Shown: positions 19,891-28,884, counted from the stretch's first letter. The stretch: DNA of 37,020 nt from Bacteroidota bacterium (GCA_024276375.1 JAJRXG010000247.1:1-37020), one strand, 5' to 3'. The notes: generated by a model not told the origin, from the letters alone. Numbers and translations: made by a program.

Positions 19891-20415
19891 TCAGGATTCC
19901 ACCCTAAATGTCACAGGGAGTACCATTTCTACTCTTACGATCTCTCCATTGTGTTTGCCCGGTTTCCAACCGTATTTCAGATTTGCAATATTGTTAAGAG
20001 TCTTTAGTGCTGCGGCATCACACCCACCACCGATACCACGAATTACTCGTGCGTTGGAGAAGGATCCGTCTTTTTCTACGATAAACTTTATATAGATCCT
20101 TCCTTCTACTTTGTTCTTCCTTGCCTCAGGCGGGTACTTGAGGTTTTGGTATAGATAATGTATGAGTTCCTTGTCCGAACAATCGCGATCATCGCAGTTG
20201 CCAAAGAGAGGCACATGATCAACAATACGATAGACTGGATCTTCTTCTATGGTGGGTAGATCATTCTTCTGAGCAAGGTTTTCCGATAGAGGCGATGTAA
20301 GCTGTTCTCCAATTGTTTCATTTGCTTCAGCGGAATCTATACTCTCTGATGTACAACTTAAGGATAGCAATGTAAGCATGAGCATTGCCCACGAAAATTG
20401 GTGTAATATTTGCAT
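19891..20415 (-). CDS. Lipoprotein with TonB C-terminal domain (paralog 3)
   Basis: Start chosen at internal ATG 20415 (MQILHQFSWAMLMLTLLSLSCTSES; lipobox LSLSC). C-terminal LFGNCDDRDCSDKELIHYLYQNLKYPPEARKNKVEGRIYIKFIVEKDGSF. ORF track extends it to 20460. Confidence 0.8.
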   Translation of the reverse strand: MQILHQFSWAMLMLTLLSLSCTSESIDSAEANETIGEQLTSPLSENLAQKNDLPTIEEDPVYRIVDHVPLFGNCDDRDCSDKELIHYLYQNLKYPPEARKNKVEGRIYIKFIVEKDGSFSNARVIRGIGGGCDAAALKTLNNIANLKYGWKPGKHNGEIVRVEMVLPVTFRVES

Positions 20416-20510
20416 AACGCAATACGATTTAATAAGGTTAATAAAAACAATGGACATCAAGAACCTTCAGTGTATTACGACCCAACTATCTACCTGAGAC
20501 AGGCAACACT

Positions 20511-20885
20511 TTAGTGTTTTTTTGTCCAAAAATTTATTGCAACCAAAACCAGCAAGCCTCCGGCTATATCAGCCAAAAAATCGGCGACCTCACAGGTTCG
20601 ATACGTAGAAAACTGCTGTAATATCTCTGTAAAAGCAGCCCAAAAGAAAATCATCACAACGATCACACCGTATCGATTTTTGCTACTCAGAGCCCTATTG
20701 GCCATCGTCAGCAGCCATGCCCACACTCCAAACAAGAATGCATGTATCACTTTGTCTTGCCCTTCAAAAAATGAGATATCTTCTTCAATCATATCATCCA
20801 GAGGCATCAGCAGAACATACAAAATCCAGATCATCCATATGATCGCCGCTGCACTCCATAGGATGCTTCGCTTTGATTGCATCAC
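20511..20885 (-). CDS. VanZ family protein
   Basis: 124 aa small membrane protein; DKVIHAFLFGVWAWLL...FFWAAFTEILQQFSTYRTCEVADFLADIAGGLLV. Confidence 0.85.
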   Translation of the reverse strand: MMQSKRSILWSAAAIIWMIWILYVLLMPLDDMIEEDISFFEGQDKVIHAFLFGVWAWLLTMANRALSSKNRYGVIVVMIFFWAAFTEILQQFSTYRTCEVADFLADIAGGLLVLVAINFWTKKH

Positions 20886-20985
20886 TTATATAGATGTGAT
20901 ATGAGGGGATTGGGTTGTGTGCCCATATGATTTATTTGCGAGGATAGGAACTAGATCCGGGCGGATGGTATAGAACAATCAACCA

Positions 20986-21375
20986 TTAGTTGATGAGCGA
21001 TTCATATTCTTCGGCGTCCATTAAGTCTTCTATTTCACCTAGATTGCTCATTTCGACTTTGATGATCCAGCCTTCACCATAACAGTCTTCATTGATCAAT
21101 CCAGGGTTGTCGTCTTCAGATTCATCCAATTTTGGATTAAATTGGATGACTTTTCCACTTACGGGCATAAAGAGATTAGAGGTTGTTTTGACGGCTTCGA
21201 TTGTCCCGAAGACTTCATCTCTATCGATCGTCTCATCAAGGGTTTCAATTTCTACATATACGATTTCACCCAATTCGCTTTGCGCATGATCTGTGATTCC
21301 AATTGTCGCGATGTTGCCATCGATTGATACCCATTCGTGTTCTTTAGTGTATTTTAAATGTGTGGGACTTGCCAT
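20986..21375 (-). CDS. gcvH: Glycine cleavage system H protein
   Basis: MASPTHLKYTKEHEWVSIDGN..IGITDHAQSELGEIVYVE...FGTIEAVKTTSNLFMPVSG (lipoyl-Lys context). Internal ATG at 21375 preferred over the 21405 ORF start. Confidence 0.94.
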   Translation of the reverse strand: MASPTHLKYTKEHEWVSIDGNIATIGITDHAQSELGEIVYVEIETLDETIDRDEVFGTIEAVKTTSNLFMPVSGKVIQFNPKLDESEDDNPGLINEDCYGEGWIIKVEMSNLGEIEDLMDAEEYESLIN

Positions 21376-21394
21376 AATATTAGGATAAAAGTGT

Positions 21395-22699
21395 TTACGA
21401 TTCAATAAATTCTTTGACCCATTGCAGGGTGACAGATTTAGGTCTTTCGAGAGGCATACCGAGCGCTCGAGACCAACACATAGAGGCCATTACCCCGAGC
21501 GCTCGTGAAACGCCAAATAATACAGTATAATAGGTGTACTGAGTAAGACCATAGTGGGTCAAGATGGCACCACTATGCGCATCAACATTGGGCCAAGGAT
21601 TTTTAACTTTGCCTAGACCTTGGAGAATAGGAGGCACTACCTCAAATAATTTCCAAACAATCTTTACAATATTGCTGTGCTGCAAGTGCTTTTCAGCAAA
21701 AATGCGTTGCGCGGTAAATCGGGGATCCGGTTGTCGTAAAACAGCGTGGCCATATCCCGGGATGACCTTTCCTCCATCCAAAGTCTTTTGTACAAATTTT
21801 GCTATTTGATCCTTAGAAGGATCGTCCGTACCCAACTCATCTATCATTTCAAGTATAAACTTGAGCACCTCTTGATTGGCCAATCCATGCAGTGGACCCG
21901 CCAAAGAGTTCATCCCTCCTGCAAAAGAAAAGTATGCACTACTCAAGGTAGAACCAATCAAATGCACAGTGTGAGCCGAAGCATTGCCTCCTTCGTGATC
22001 TGCATGTATGGTTAGATACAATCGCATCAGCGATCTGAATTGCTCGTCTTCAAAACCCAATTGATGTGCATAATTGGCAGACCAATCTAAGGAAGTATCC
22101 GGAGCGATCTGCTCATTATTGTGATATAGCTTACGATATATGTATGCCGCAACTCCAGGCAATTTGGCGATGAGGTTCATAGCATCTTCATAGGCTGCAT
22201 CCCAATAGTCGTACTTGCTCATCCCTTGGGCATATCGGGAAGAGAAAACGCTCTCACATTCCATAGATACTATCGCAGCGCTAAACTGTGCCATAGGATG
22301 TATATGATTGGGTAGGGCATCCAACAGGTCATAAGTGTGCTGCGGAATCCGAGCCCTTTGTTTCCACTGCTCACTTAGCCACATCACCTCTTCCTTACTG
22401 GGTATTTCACCTACGAGCATCAACCAAAACAAGCCTTCCGGCATGGGTTCATCATCTCCGTCCATACTGGGAAGTAATTCACGGAGTTGAGGTATCGAAT
22501 AACCTCGAAACCGTATTCCTTCTACAGGATCGAGATTGGAAGTTTCCCATATCATGCTTTTTACACCCCGCATACCGCCAAATACTTGCTTGAGTGCTAC
22601 TTCATCTGCTTTCTTGTCACCATGTTCCTTTAAGAGAGCCCGCGTTTCTTTATATACTTGAGCCGCTTTTAGCTTGAATTTCTCTTTTAATATGTCCAT
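21395..22699 (-). CDS. gltA: Citrate synthase, type I (mitochondrial-like)
   Basis: 434 aa; VFGGMRGVKSMIWETSNLDPVEGIRFRGYSIP, HIHPMAQFSAAI, DHEGGNASAHTVHLIGSTLSSAYFSFAGGMNSLAGPLHGLANQEVL, GYGHAVLRQPDPRF. Confidence 0.95.
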   Translation of the reverse strand: MDILKEKFKLKAAQVYKETRALLKEHGDKKADEVALKQVFGGMRGVKSMIWETSNLDPVEGIRFRGYSIPQLRELLPSMDGDDEPMPEGLFWLMLVGEIPSKEEVMWLSEQWKQRARIPQHTYDLLDALPNHIHPMAQFSAAIVSMECESVFSSRYAQGMSKYDYWDAAYEDAMNLIAKLPGVAAYIYRKLYHNNEQIAPDTSLDWSANYAHQLGFEDEQFRSLMRLYLTIHADHEGGNASAHTVHLIGSTLSSAYFSFAGGMNSLAGPLHGLANQEVLKFILEMIDELGTDDPSKDQIAKFVQKTLDGGKVIPGYGHAVLRQPDPRFTAQRIFAEKHLQHSNIVKIVWKLFEVVPPILQGLGKVKNPWPNVDAHSGAILTHYGLTQYTYYTVLFGVSRALGVMASMCWSRALGMPLERPKSVTLQWVKEFIES

Positions 22700-22925
22700 T
22701 GTTTTTCTTTATTTGATTTTACCCTTTCGCACTTTGAGATGTAAACATATTTACTTGGGATTAGTTGATCGTAATGTCCACAAACAAAGAGTATAAATCA
22801 AGTAGTGCGAAAGTACAAGTACAGAGTGATATAAATTGACAAAACGACTACTTTTTATACAATATATTTCGTTATTTGTTTTTAGCCCTTTTTGACCATT
22901 CGAATATTATCACTAAGATTGTAAG

Positions 22926-23513
22926 ATGTATATCATTGATGGAAAGATCATTAGTGCTGCATTGTTTGATACTTTCTTTGTCTGTAATCTGGAGGCTTGC
23001 AAGGGAGCTTGTTGCTGGGAGGGGGATTTTGGTGCTCCGGTGATGGTTGAAGAAATCCAACAGATGAACCGGTTCTACAAGTTGGTTAAACCCTTGCTGG
23101 ATAAAAATGCTCAAGATATCGTCGATCGAAAAGGAGTAAGTGTTTATGATTTGTTGTATGATGGACGGGTGACTCCATTGCGTGAAGATGGTTCTTGTGT
23201 TTACCTTCTGAAAGATCGAGATGGAATAGCGCAATGCGCATGGGAGTTATTGTATGAACAAGGTGTATCGACATTTGTTAAGCCTGTCTCTTGTCATCTG
23301 TATCCGGTACGTATGAGTAAGAACGAAAAGACCAGATGGGAAGCACTCAACTATGACACATGGGATATTTGCGCTGCAGCATGTACCTTGGGAGAGACAT
23401 TACAAATGCCGGTTTTTCGATTTGTCAAAAAAGCGATTGTAAGAGCGTATGGCGAGGACTTTTATGATCAGATGGAAGGTATTTACGAGGAGTTTTTTGA
23501 TAAAAACAGATAG
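22926..23513 (+). CDS. DUF3109 family cysteine-rich protein
   Basis: 195 aa; CNLEACKGACCWEGDFGAPV, DGSCVYLLKDRDGIAQCAWE, KPVSCHLYPVR. Confidence 0.85.
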   Translation: MYIIDGKIISAALFDTFFVCNLEACKGACCWEGDFGAPVMVEEIQQMNRFYKLVKPLLDKNAQDIVDRKGVSVYDLLYDGRVTPLREDGSCVYLLKDRDGIAQCAWELLYEQGVSTFVKPVSCHLYPVRMSKNEKTRWEALNYDTWDICAAACTLGETLQMPVFRFVKKAIVRAYGEDFYDQMEGIYEEFFDKNR

Positions 23514-23625
23514 ATTGGGAGTCTTCATAACTTACGATGGTGAAAGGGAACAAGCCAAGAAATTTATAATGATAATTTGCAATACGACCGTGGCGATTGT
23601 GATCGGTATGTAAGGAACAGAAACT

Positions 23626-24591
23626 ATGATTCGACTATACTACCTATTGTACATGGGCATCCTGTTAGTGTTGTTTTCGTGCAAAGCCGAGACAACACCT
23701 TCACATAATTCCTTGCAGCATACGATGCAATCTGAAGTACCAATGGTATCAGAAACCAAAACTCCGAATAGTGATCAATACTTGTTTATTGATACGATCA
23801 TTGGCCATGACCAAGTGGCCCATCACGTCCGTATTTTTCAAAGCGGGAACAATAGAGGTACGTATATTACTATTTTACCTTCACTGGGTAGAGGGGTAGA
23901 AGATTATACCGAACAGTATAACTGTAGTATCACAACCCGCTTGGTAGAGGCAGGATATGTCGTTGTGTTGATTCAGCCCCGAGGAATCGGACAGAGCACG
24001 GGAGATCTCACTCCGCAACATATATCATTGGATGTATTGTCAATGGACATAAAGACCGTACTTGATGCACTGGATATTGATAAGATACACATTGTCGGGC
24101 ATGCATTTGGAAATCGATTGGGAAGAAATTTTGCGAGTTTGTATCCGAACTATGTGGACAAGGTGATTCTTTTGGCTTCAGGAGGAAATTTTAAAATCAC
24201 ATCAGAAGCAGAAAAGTGTCTGCGGGGATCTATTGATATGAGTTTAGATGATGAGGAGCGACTAAAAATGATTGATTGCGCCTTTTTTGCCGAAGGAAAT
24301 GATGCTAGAATATGGTTGAATGGATGGTATCCTAAGTTGGCACAGGCTCAAATATATGCCGCCCTAAATGCCCAAGCCGATTTCTACAAAAAAGCCGGAG
24401 GAAGACCAATATTGCTTGTACAAGCAACCGAAGACTTGATTGCTCCTCCGGATCTTGCAGGCAAAGCACTTGCAGAAGCATTGGGCCCTCAAGTTACATA
24501 TGTAGAAGTTGAGCATGCCGGACATGCTTTAACTTCCGAACAACCGGACGAAGTCGCTCGTTTGATGATCAATTATCTCAAAACTCAATAG
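23626..24591 (+). CDS. Alpha/beta-fold hydrolase-like lipoprotein with Ala at the nucleophile position
   Basis: 321 aa; lipobox LVLFSC; PRGIGQSTGDL, DKIHIVGHAFGNRLGRNFASLYP, TEDLIAPP, VEHAGHAL. Confidence 0.85.
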   Translation: MIRLYYLLYMGILLVLFSCKAETTPSHNSLQHTMQSEVPMVSETKTPNSDQYLFIDTIIGHDQVAHHVRIFQSGNNRGTYITILPSLGRGVEDYTEQYNCSITTRLVEAGYVVVLIQPRGIGQSTGDLTPQHISLDVLSMDIKTVLDALDIDKIHIVGHAFGNRLGRNFASLYPNYVDKVILLASGGNFKITSEAEKCLRGSIDMSLDDEERLKMIDCAFFAEGNDARIWLNGWYPKLAQAQIYAALNAQADFYKKAGGRPILLVQATEDLIAPPDLAGKALAEALGPQVTYVEVEHAGHALTSEQPDEVARLMINYLKTQ

Positions 24592-24774
24592 GCAATGAAG
24601 GACTAAAAAATTTGTTCACTCATCACCATGATGATGCATGATCCCATCATAATATGTGTTATTTGAATCAACTCGATTGGCTTCAGTCGTGGCTGAAGAC
24701 CAAAAAAAAACAGGAAATTTAGTTTTTTGATGCAATCAAGGCAAATAATGCGGGGTCAATAGTCCTAAAGGTGC

Positions 24775-24782
24775 TACCTTTG
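24775..24782 (+). promoter_or_regulatory. Candidate Bacteroidota -7 element (TANNTTTG) for ppiD
   Basis: TACCTTTG followed by GC, about 45 nt upstream of ATG 24828; no convincing -33 TTG seen. Confidence 0.45.
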
Positions 24783-24827
24783 CGCACCTTTGGAAAATTT
24801 GATTTTGGTTCAATTAGTTATATAAAG

Positions 24828-26948
24828 ATGGCCTTAATAGGAAAGATTAGAAATAACATGTGGTTGGTGTTCATTATTATAGCACTGGCGTTAGCATCAT
24901 TTATCCTCATGGATTCAATGGGACCCGGCAATGGACAAGGAGCAAACTTCAACCAAGCGATAGGAACGGTCGATGGACAGAAGCTCAAACAAATGGATTT
25001 TGAACGCACATATTCCGTTTTGTTCAACAATGCTCCGGATGCTAATGTGGGTCGTGAAGCCCTATGGAACTATCTGGTCGAGAAGAGTATAGCAGAAAAA
25101 GAATCGGAAGCGTTAGGTATGTCTGTGGGCTATGATGAATTGATGGATCTTCAGTTTGGAGCAAGTCTCAGTCCCATCATCCGGCAGAATTTTTCCAATC
25201 CCCAGACTGGCCAATTGGATGTATCTCGCTTACAACAGATTAAAAATCAACTCGAAAGTGGAGAAGACCTCAATCCTCAATTTGCTCAGTATTGGGCAGA
25301 ACAAGAGAAGCAGATAAAGACGGAACAATTGAAGAACAAGCTCAACATGCTTGTTTCTAAAGCGATATACACTCCCAATTGGTTGGTAGAATCAACATTT
25401 AAAGAGGAGAATACACGAGTAGATATAGCTGTAGTGAAGATACCATTTGACAATATTCCCCTTGGAGATATCACAGTTAGTGATCGCGATATTGAAGCCT
25501 ATGCCAAGGATCACAAAGACGAGTATGAACTCAAAGAAGAAATGAGAGTAGTAGATTATGTCAGTTATGATGTAGTCCCTACAGCCGCCGACAGTGCCAA
25601 ATGGAGAGCGGAATTAGAGCGAAGTATGGAAACCTTTAGAACGACAACCAATGATTCTATTTTTGCTGTTGCCAACAATGGTTTTTATTCTCCTTTTTAT
25701 GGCAAAGCAGAACAATTTGATGAGTTCTATATGGATAAATTAGCCTCCTTTAAAGTGGGAGAGGTATATGGACCCTATGAGCTAGGGCAAAACTATCAGG
25801 CCATTAAAGTAACAGACAAAAAAATATTGCCTGATTCTGTTCATGCCGCTCATATATTGAGACGGGTTACTCCCGGCAATGCAGATCAATTGGCAGCCGC
25901 TAATCGCATCATAGATAGCCTATATACGGTGCTGTCAAGAAACAAATCCAAATTTGGAGCCTTAGCCAAGGAATTTAGCGAAGATCTTTCCAACAAAGAT
26001 GATGATGGAGATTTGGGATACTTTTCTCAAGGTACAATGGTCAAGGCTTTCAATGATGTTGCCTTTCATAGTGGCAAAAAAGGAAACATTTATAAAGTTC
26101 AAACACAGTTTGGAGTTCACTTGCTATATATCAAGAACCTTAAATATGAAACTCGGGAACCCAAATACCAGATAGCTTTTATCAATGTGCCGATTATACC
26201 TAGTAAAGAGACAGAAAGTGTGGCATATGATGTGATGTTAAATCTGATAGGAGAATATCCATATCTTGCCGAGCTAAAAACAGCCATCCAATCAAATCCA
26301 AAGTTGAGGTTTCAAAGAAGCGAAAACCTAGCGATCAATGATTATCAGATTGAAGGTCTCGGTAGTGGCAATACCTCTCGTGAAATCGTAAAATTTGCCT
26401 TTGATGGCAATACAGAGATCAATGACGTCTCTCCAAATGTGTTTCAATATACTGATCCCATTAGATACTTTACCAACAAATATGTCATTGCAGGATTGGC
26501 CGAAATCAAGAAGCCTGGCATGCCCCCTGTCGAGGAATTGCGGAGTCAGATAGAATTGACCGTGTTGAATGAGCTCAAAGGAAAAAAGGCAATAGAGAGT
26601 TTGTCGGGAAGTGATCTTGTAGCGATTGCCAAGCAGTATAATGTCAATGTAGATACAATAAGAAATATCAATCTCCTCAATACTTTTGTAGCCGGGCTAG
26701 GCAATGAACCCGCTGTAATCGGTGCAGCATTTGCCAATGAAGTGAATGGTGTTTCAAAGCCCATCTTAGGCAACAGTGGGGTGTTTCTTGTTAAGACATT
26801 GTCGAAAAATGAACCAGGAGAACTAACGGGGCTTTCGTTTCTTAAAAACACAGTAACACTACGTAAGAGATCATCAAGTCAATTCGGATTGATGCCCTCC
26901 TTAAAAGATAATGTCAAAGTTGTTGACAATAGATCTAAATTTTATTGA
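24828..26948 (+). CDS. ppiD: Peptidylprolyl isomerase (PpiD/SurA-like, parvulin domain)
   Basis: Starts MALIGKIRNNMWLVFIIIALALASFILMD (inner-membrane anchor); parvulin motif HAAHILRR...FGALAKEFSEDLSNKDDDGDLGYFSQGTMVKAF. ORF-track start at 24771 lies upstream of the candidate promoter element. Confidence 0.92.
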   Translation: MALIGKIRNNMWLVFIIIALALASFILMDSMGPGNGQGANFNQAIGTVDGQKLKQMDFERTYSVLFNNAPDANVGREALWNYLVEKSIAEKESEALGMSVGYDELMDLQFGASLSPIIRQNFSNPQTGQLDVSRLQQIKNQLESGEDLNPQFAQYWAEQEKQIKTEQLKNKLNMLVSKAIYTPNWLVESTFKEENTRVDIAVVKIPFDNIPLGDITVSDRDIEAYAKDHKDEYELKEEMRVVDYVSYDVVPTAADSAKWRAELERSMETFRTTTNDSIFAVANNGFYSPFYGKAEQFDEFYMDKLASFKVGEVYGPYELGQNYQAIKVTDKKILPDSVHAAHILRRVTPGNADQLAAANRIIDSLYTVLSRNKSKFGALAKEFSEDLSNKDDDGDLGYFSQGTMVKAFNDVAFHSGKKGNIYKVQTQFGVHLLYIKNLKYETREPKYQIAFINVPIIPSKETESVAYDVMLNLIGEYPYLAELKTAIQSNPKLRFQRSENLAINDYQIEGLGSGNTSREIVKFAFDGNTEINDVSPNVFQYTDPIRYFTNKYVIAGLAEIKKPGMPPVEELRSQIELTVLNELKGKKAIESLSGSDLVAIAKQYNVNVDTIRNINLLNTFVAGLGNEPAVIGAAFANEVNGVSKPILGNSGVFLVKTLSKNEPGELTGLSFLKNTVTLRKRSSSQFGLMPSLKDNVKVVDNRSKFY

Positions 26949-26972
26949 GTTGTAGTACAATCCTCAAAACTT

Positions 26973-27007
26973 AAAAGGCATCATTTTAGTTTCGAATGAT
27001 GCCTTTT
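26973..27007 (+). terminator. Intrinsic terminator after ppiD
   Basis: Perfect 13-bp stem AAAAGGCATCATT / AATGATGCCTTTT. Confidence 0.7.
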
Positions 27008-27088
27008 GAGTTTTACTATGACACGTAAGACAATAATATTTTGTAGCAGCCGGTAGTTATTCTTTCATAAGTTAAGTACTTGCGTTTT

Positions 27089-27748
27089 ATGGACTATCCG
27101 AGAAAACCAATTGTTAGTATATTCATCATGCTCCTCTTGTGTGTGATAGTGAGTTCATGTGGAGATGGACTACAAGAGGTTCGAATATTTGCGGAGGACG
27201 GTACTTTAGAGAAAAAATACTTCATCGACAAAGACAGTTTAAAGCAGGGAGAGCTGATTACATTTTTTGGCAATGGAGTTGGTGTATTTGAAAGAGCGCA
27301 GTACTTGGACGATAGACTACATGGTGTACGGACATTGTATTTTGAATCGGGTCAAGTTGAGATTGTCGAGCACTATTTACAAGATATTTTGGTTGACACT
27401 CTGAAGCTCTATTACGAAGATGGACAGTTGAGAATGACATCAATTTACGACATGGGTGTGCATACGGGTCTCAACACCCAATATTATCCTAATGGCCAAG
27501 TGATGGAGGAGGTTTGGTTTGAAAATAATGAAGAGCAAGGATTATTTGTCGAATACTATGAAAACGGACAGATCAAGTGGAAAGGACAATATATCAATGG
27601 TGATAATGAAGTAGGCGAATTGCTGCATTACAATGATCGAGGTATCTTGATAAAGAAAATGTATTGTGACAGCCAGTCGATATGTAGGACTACGTGGACT
27701 ATTGAAAAAGGCGATATTGTATCCCAAAACAGGCATGCTCAAGATTAA
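27089..27748 (+). CDS. YwqK/MORN-repeat-like lipoprotein
   Basis: Lipobox IVSSC; repeats LHGVRTLYFESGQVEIVEHY, LKLYYEDGQLRMTSIYDMGVHTGLNTQYYPNGQVMEEVWFENNEEQGLFVEYYENGQIKWKGQY. Confidence 0.82.
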   Translation: MDYPRKPIVSIFIMLLLCVIVSSCGDGLQEVRIFAEDGTLEKKYFIDKDSLKQGELITFFGNGVGVFERAQYLDDRLHGVRTLYFESGQVEIVEHYLQDILVDTLKLYYEDGQLRMTSIYDMGVHTGLNTQYYPNGQVMEEVWFENNEEQGLFVEYYENGQIKWKGQYINGDNEVGELLHYNDRGILIKKMYCDSQSICRTTWTIEKGDIVSQNRHAQD

Positions 27749-28802
27749 TTCAATCCTCGTTTTTGCTGTCCTGACCTTGTTGTTTCAGGAAGAAGTGTCT
27801 GGTCAGATAGGAGGCCTTGGAACTTATCAGTTCTTAAATTTATCTCAGTCGCCTCGACTGACAGCCCTTGGAGGTGTACTGCCAAGCGTCGGTGATGATG
27901 ATATCGTGATGGCAGTGGGCAATCCTGCGCTATTGAATGCTAAGATGCAAGGAAAACTGTCTGTCAATCATCGATTTTATGTTGCAGATATAGCACAAGG
28001 ATCGGTTTTGTATGGAATGTCATTGGACTCGACTCATACTATATTGCTCGGAGTCCAGTATGTCAATTACGGGGATTTTGTCAGAGCAGATCTTTTGGGG
28101 AACCGCAATGGGGTTTTTGGTGCCAAGGAAGTTGCTTTTGTGGTTGGTGCCAATCATCAATTGGATGATCGTTTGAGAGTAGGTATCAACTTAAAATATG
28201 TAACTGGTCGATACGATGTATATCAGTCGAGTGGTGTCGGAGGAGATATTGGACTTCATTATAGCAATCCGGACAATCGGTCAGATTGGTCATTGGTATT
28301 GCGGAACATGGGAGGGGAGATCGGTGGTGATTTAAACAATAAAGAGACATTTCCGATTGATTTGCAACTTGGATATGCTAAGCGTCTTGAACACTTGCCC
28401 TTTAGATATTTTATTACGGCACGCAATATCCAGCGCTGGCAATTGACGTATGAATCAGAGGTCAATGGAGACAACATCATCATCAATAACCAGAGGGATG
28501 AAGAAAGCGGAATGGGACAAGTGATTGACAATTTTTTCAGACATATAGTGATGGGAGGAGAGTTGTTGATTGGGCCGAGAGAGGCGTTTAGACTGAGGAT
28601 GGGTTATAGTCATCAACGCAAAAAGGAGCTCGCGGTCGCAGGATATCGAAGTTTGAGTGGATTCTCCTTTGGCTTTGGATTCAATGTCAAAAACATGAAA
28701 TTTGACTATGGTTATGGCCGCTATCATTTGGAGGGCAGTGCTCATCATATCGGGTTGAGCTTTGATCTGAATGCTTTACTCTCTATAGGGCATCTGAGGT
28801 AG
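27735..28802 (+). CDS. porQ: Type IX secretion system protein PorQ-like
   Basis: Signal peptide, then GGLGTYQFLNLSQSPRLTALGGVLPSVGDDDIVMAVGNPALLN and beta-barrel alternation, as in PorQ. Start at ATG 27735, overlapping the upstream gene by 14 bp. Confidence 0.85.
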   Translation: MLKINSILVFAVLTLLFQEEVSGQIGGLGTYQFLNLSQSPRLTALGGVLPSVGDDDIVMAVGNPALLNAKMQGKLSVNHRFYVADIAQGSVLYGMSLDSTHTILLGVQYVNYGDFVRADLLGNRNGVFGAKEVAFVVGANHQLDDRLRVGINLKYVTGRYDVYQSSGVGGDIGLHYSNPDNRSDWSLVLRNMGGEIGGDLNNKETFPIDLQLGYAKRLEHLPFRYFITARNIQRWQLTYESEVNGDNIIINNQRDEESGMGQVIDNFFRHIVMGGELLIGPREAFRLRMGYSHQRKKELAVAGYRSLSGFSFGFGFNVKNMKFDYGYGRYHLEGSAHHIGLSFDLNALLSIGHLR

Positions 28803-28830
28803 ATTATATCTCTTAGCGCTAATTGCAACC

Positions 28831-28884
28831 CCCAATAAAAACAAGCCTGTATCGCTACTATCGACATAGGCTTGTTTTATTGGG
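28831..28884. terminator. Bidirectional terminator-like hairpin between convergent genes
   Basis: CCCAATAAAAACAAGCCT ... AGGCTTGTTTTATTGGG, near-perfect inverted repeat. Confidence 0.65.

Noticed and set aside
27089-27748. YwqK-like gene as a toxin-antitoxin component
   Set aside because: It has a lipoprotein signal and no adjacent toxin; the antitoxin label is an annotation habit.
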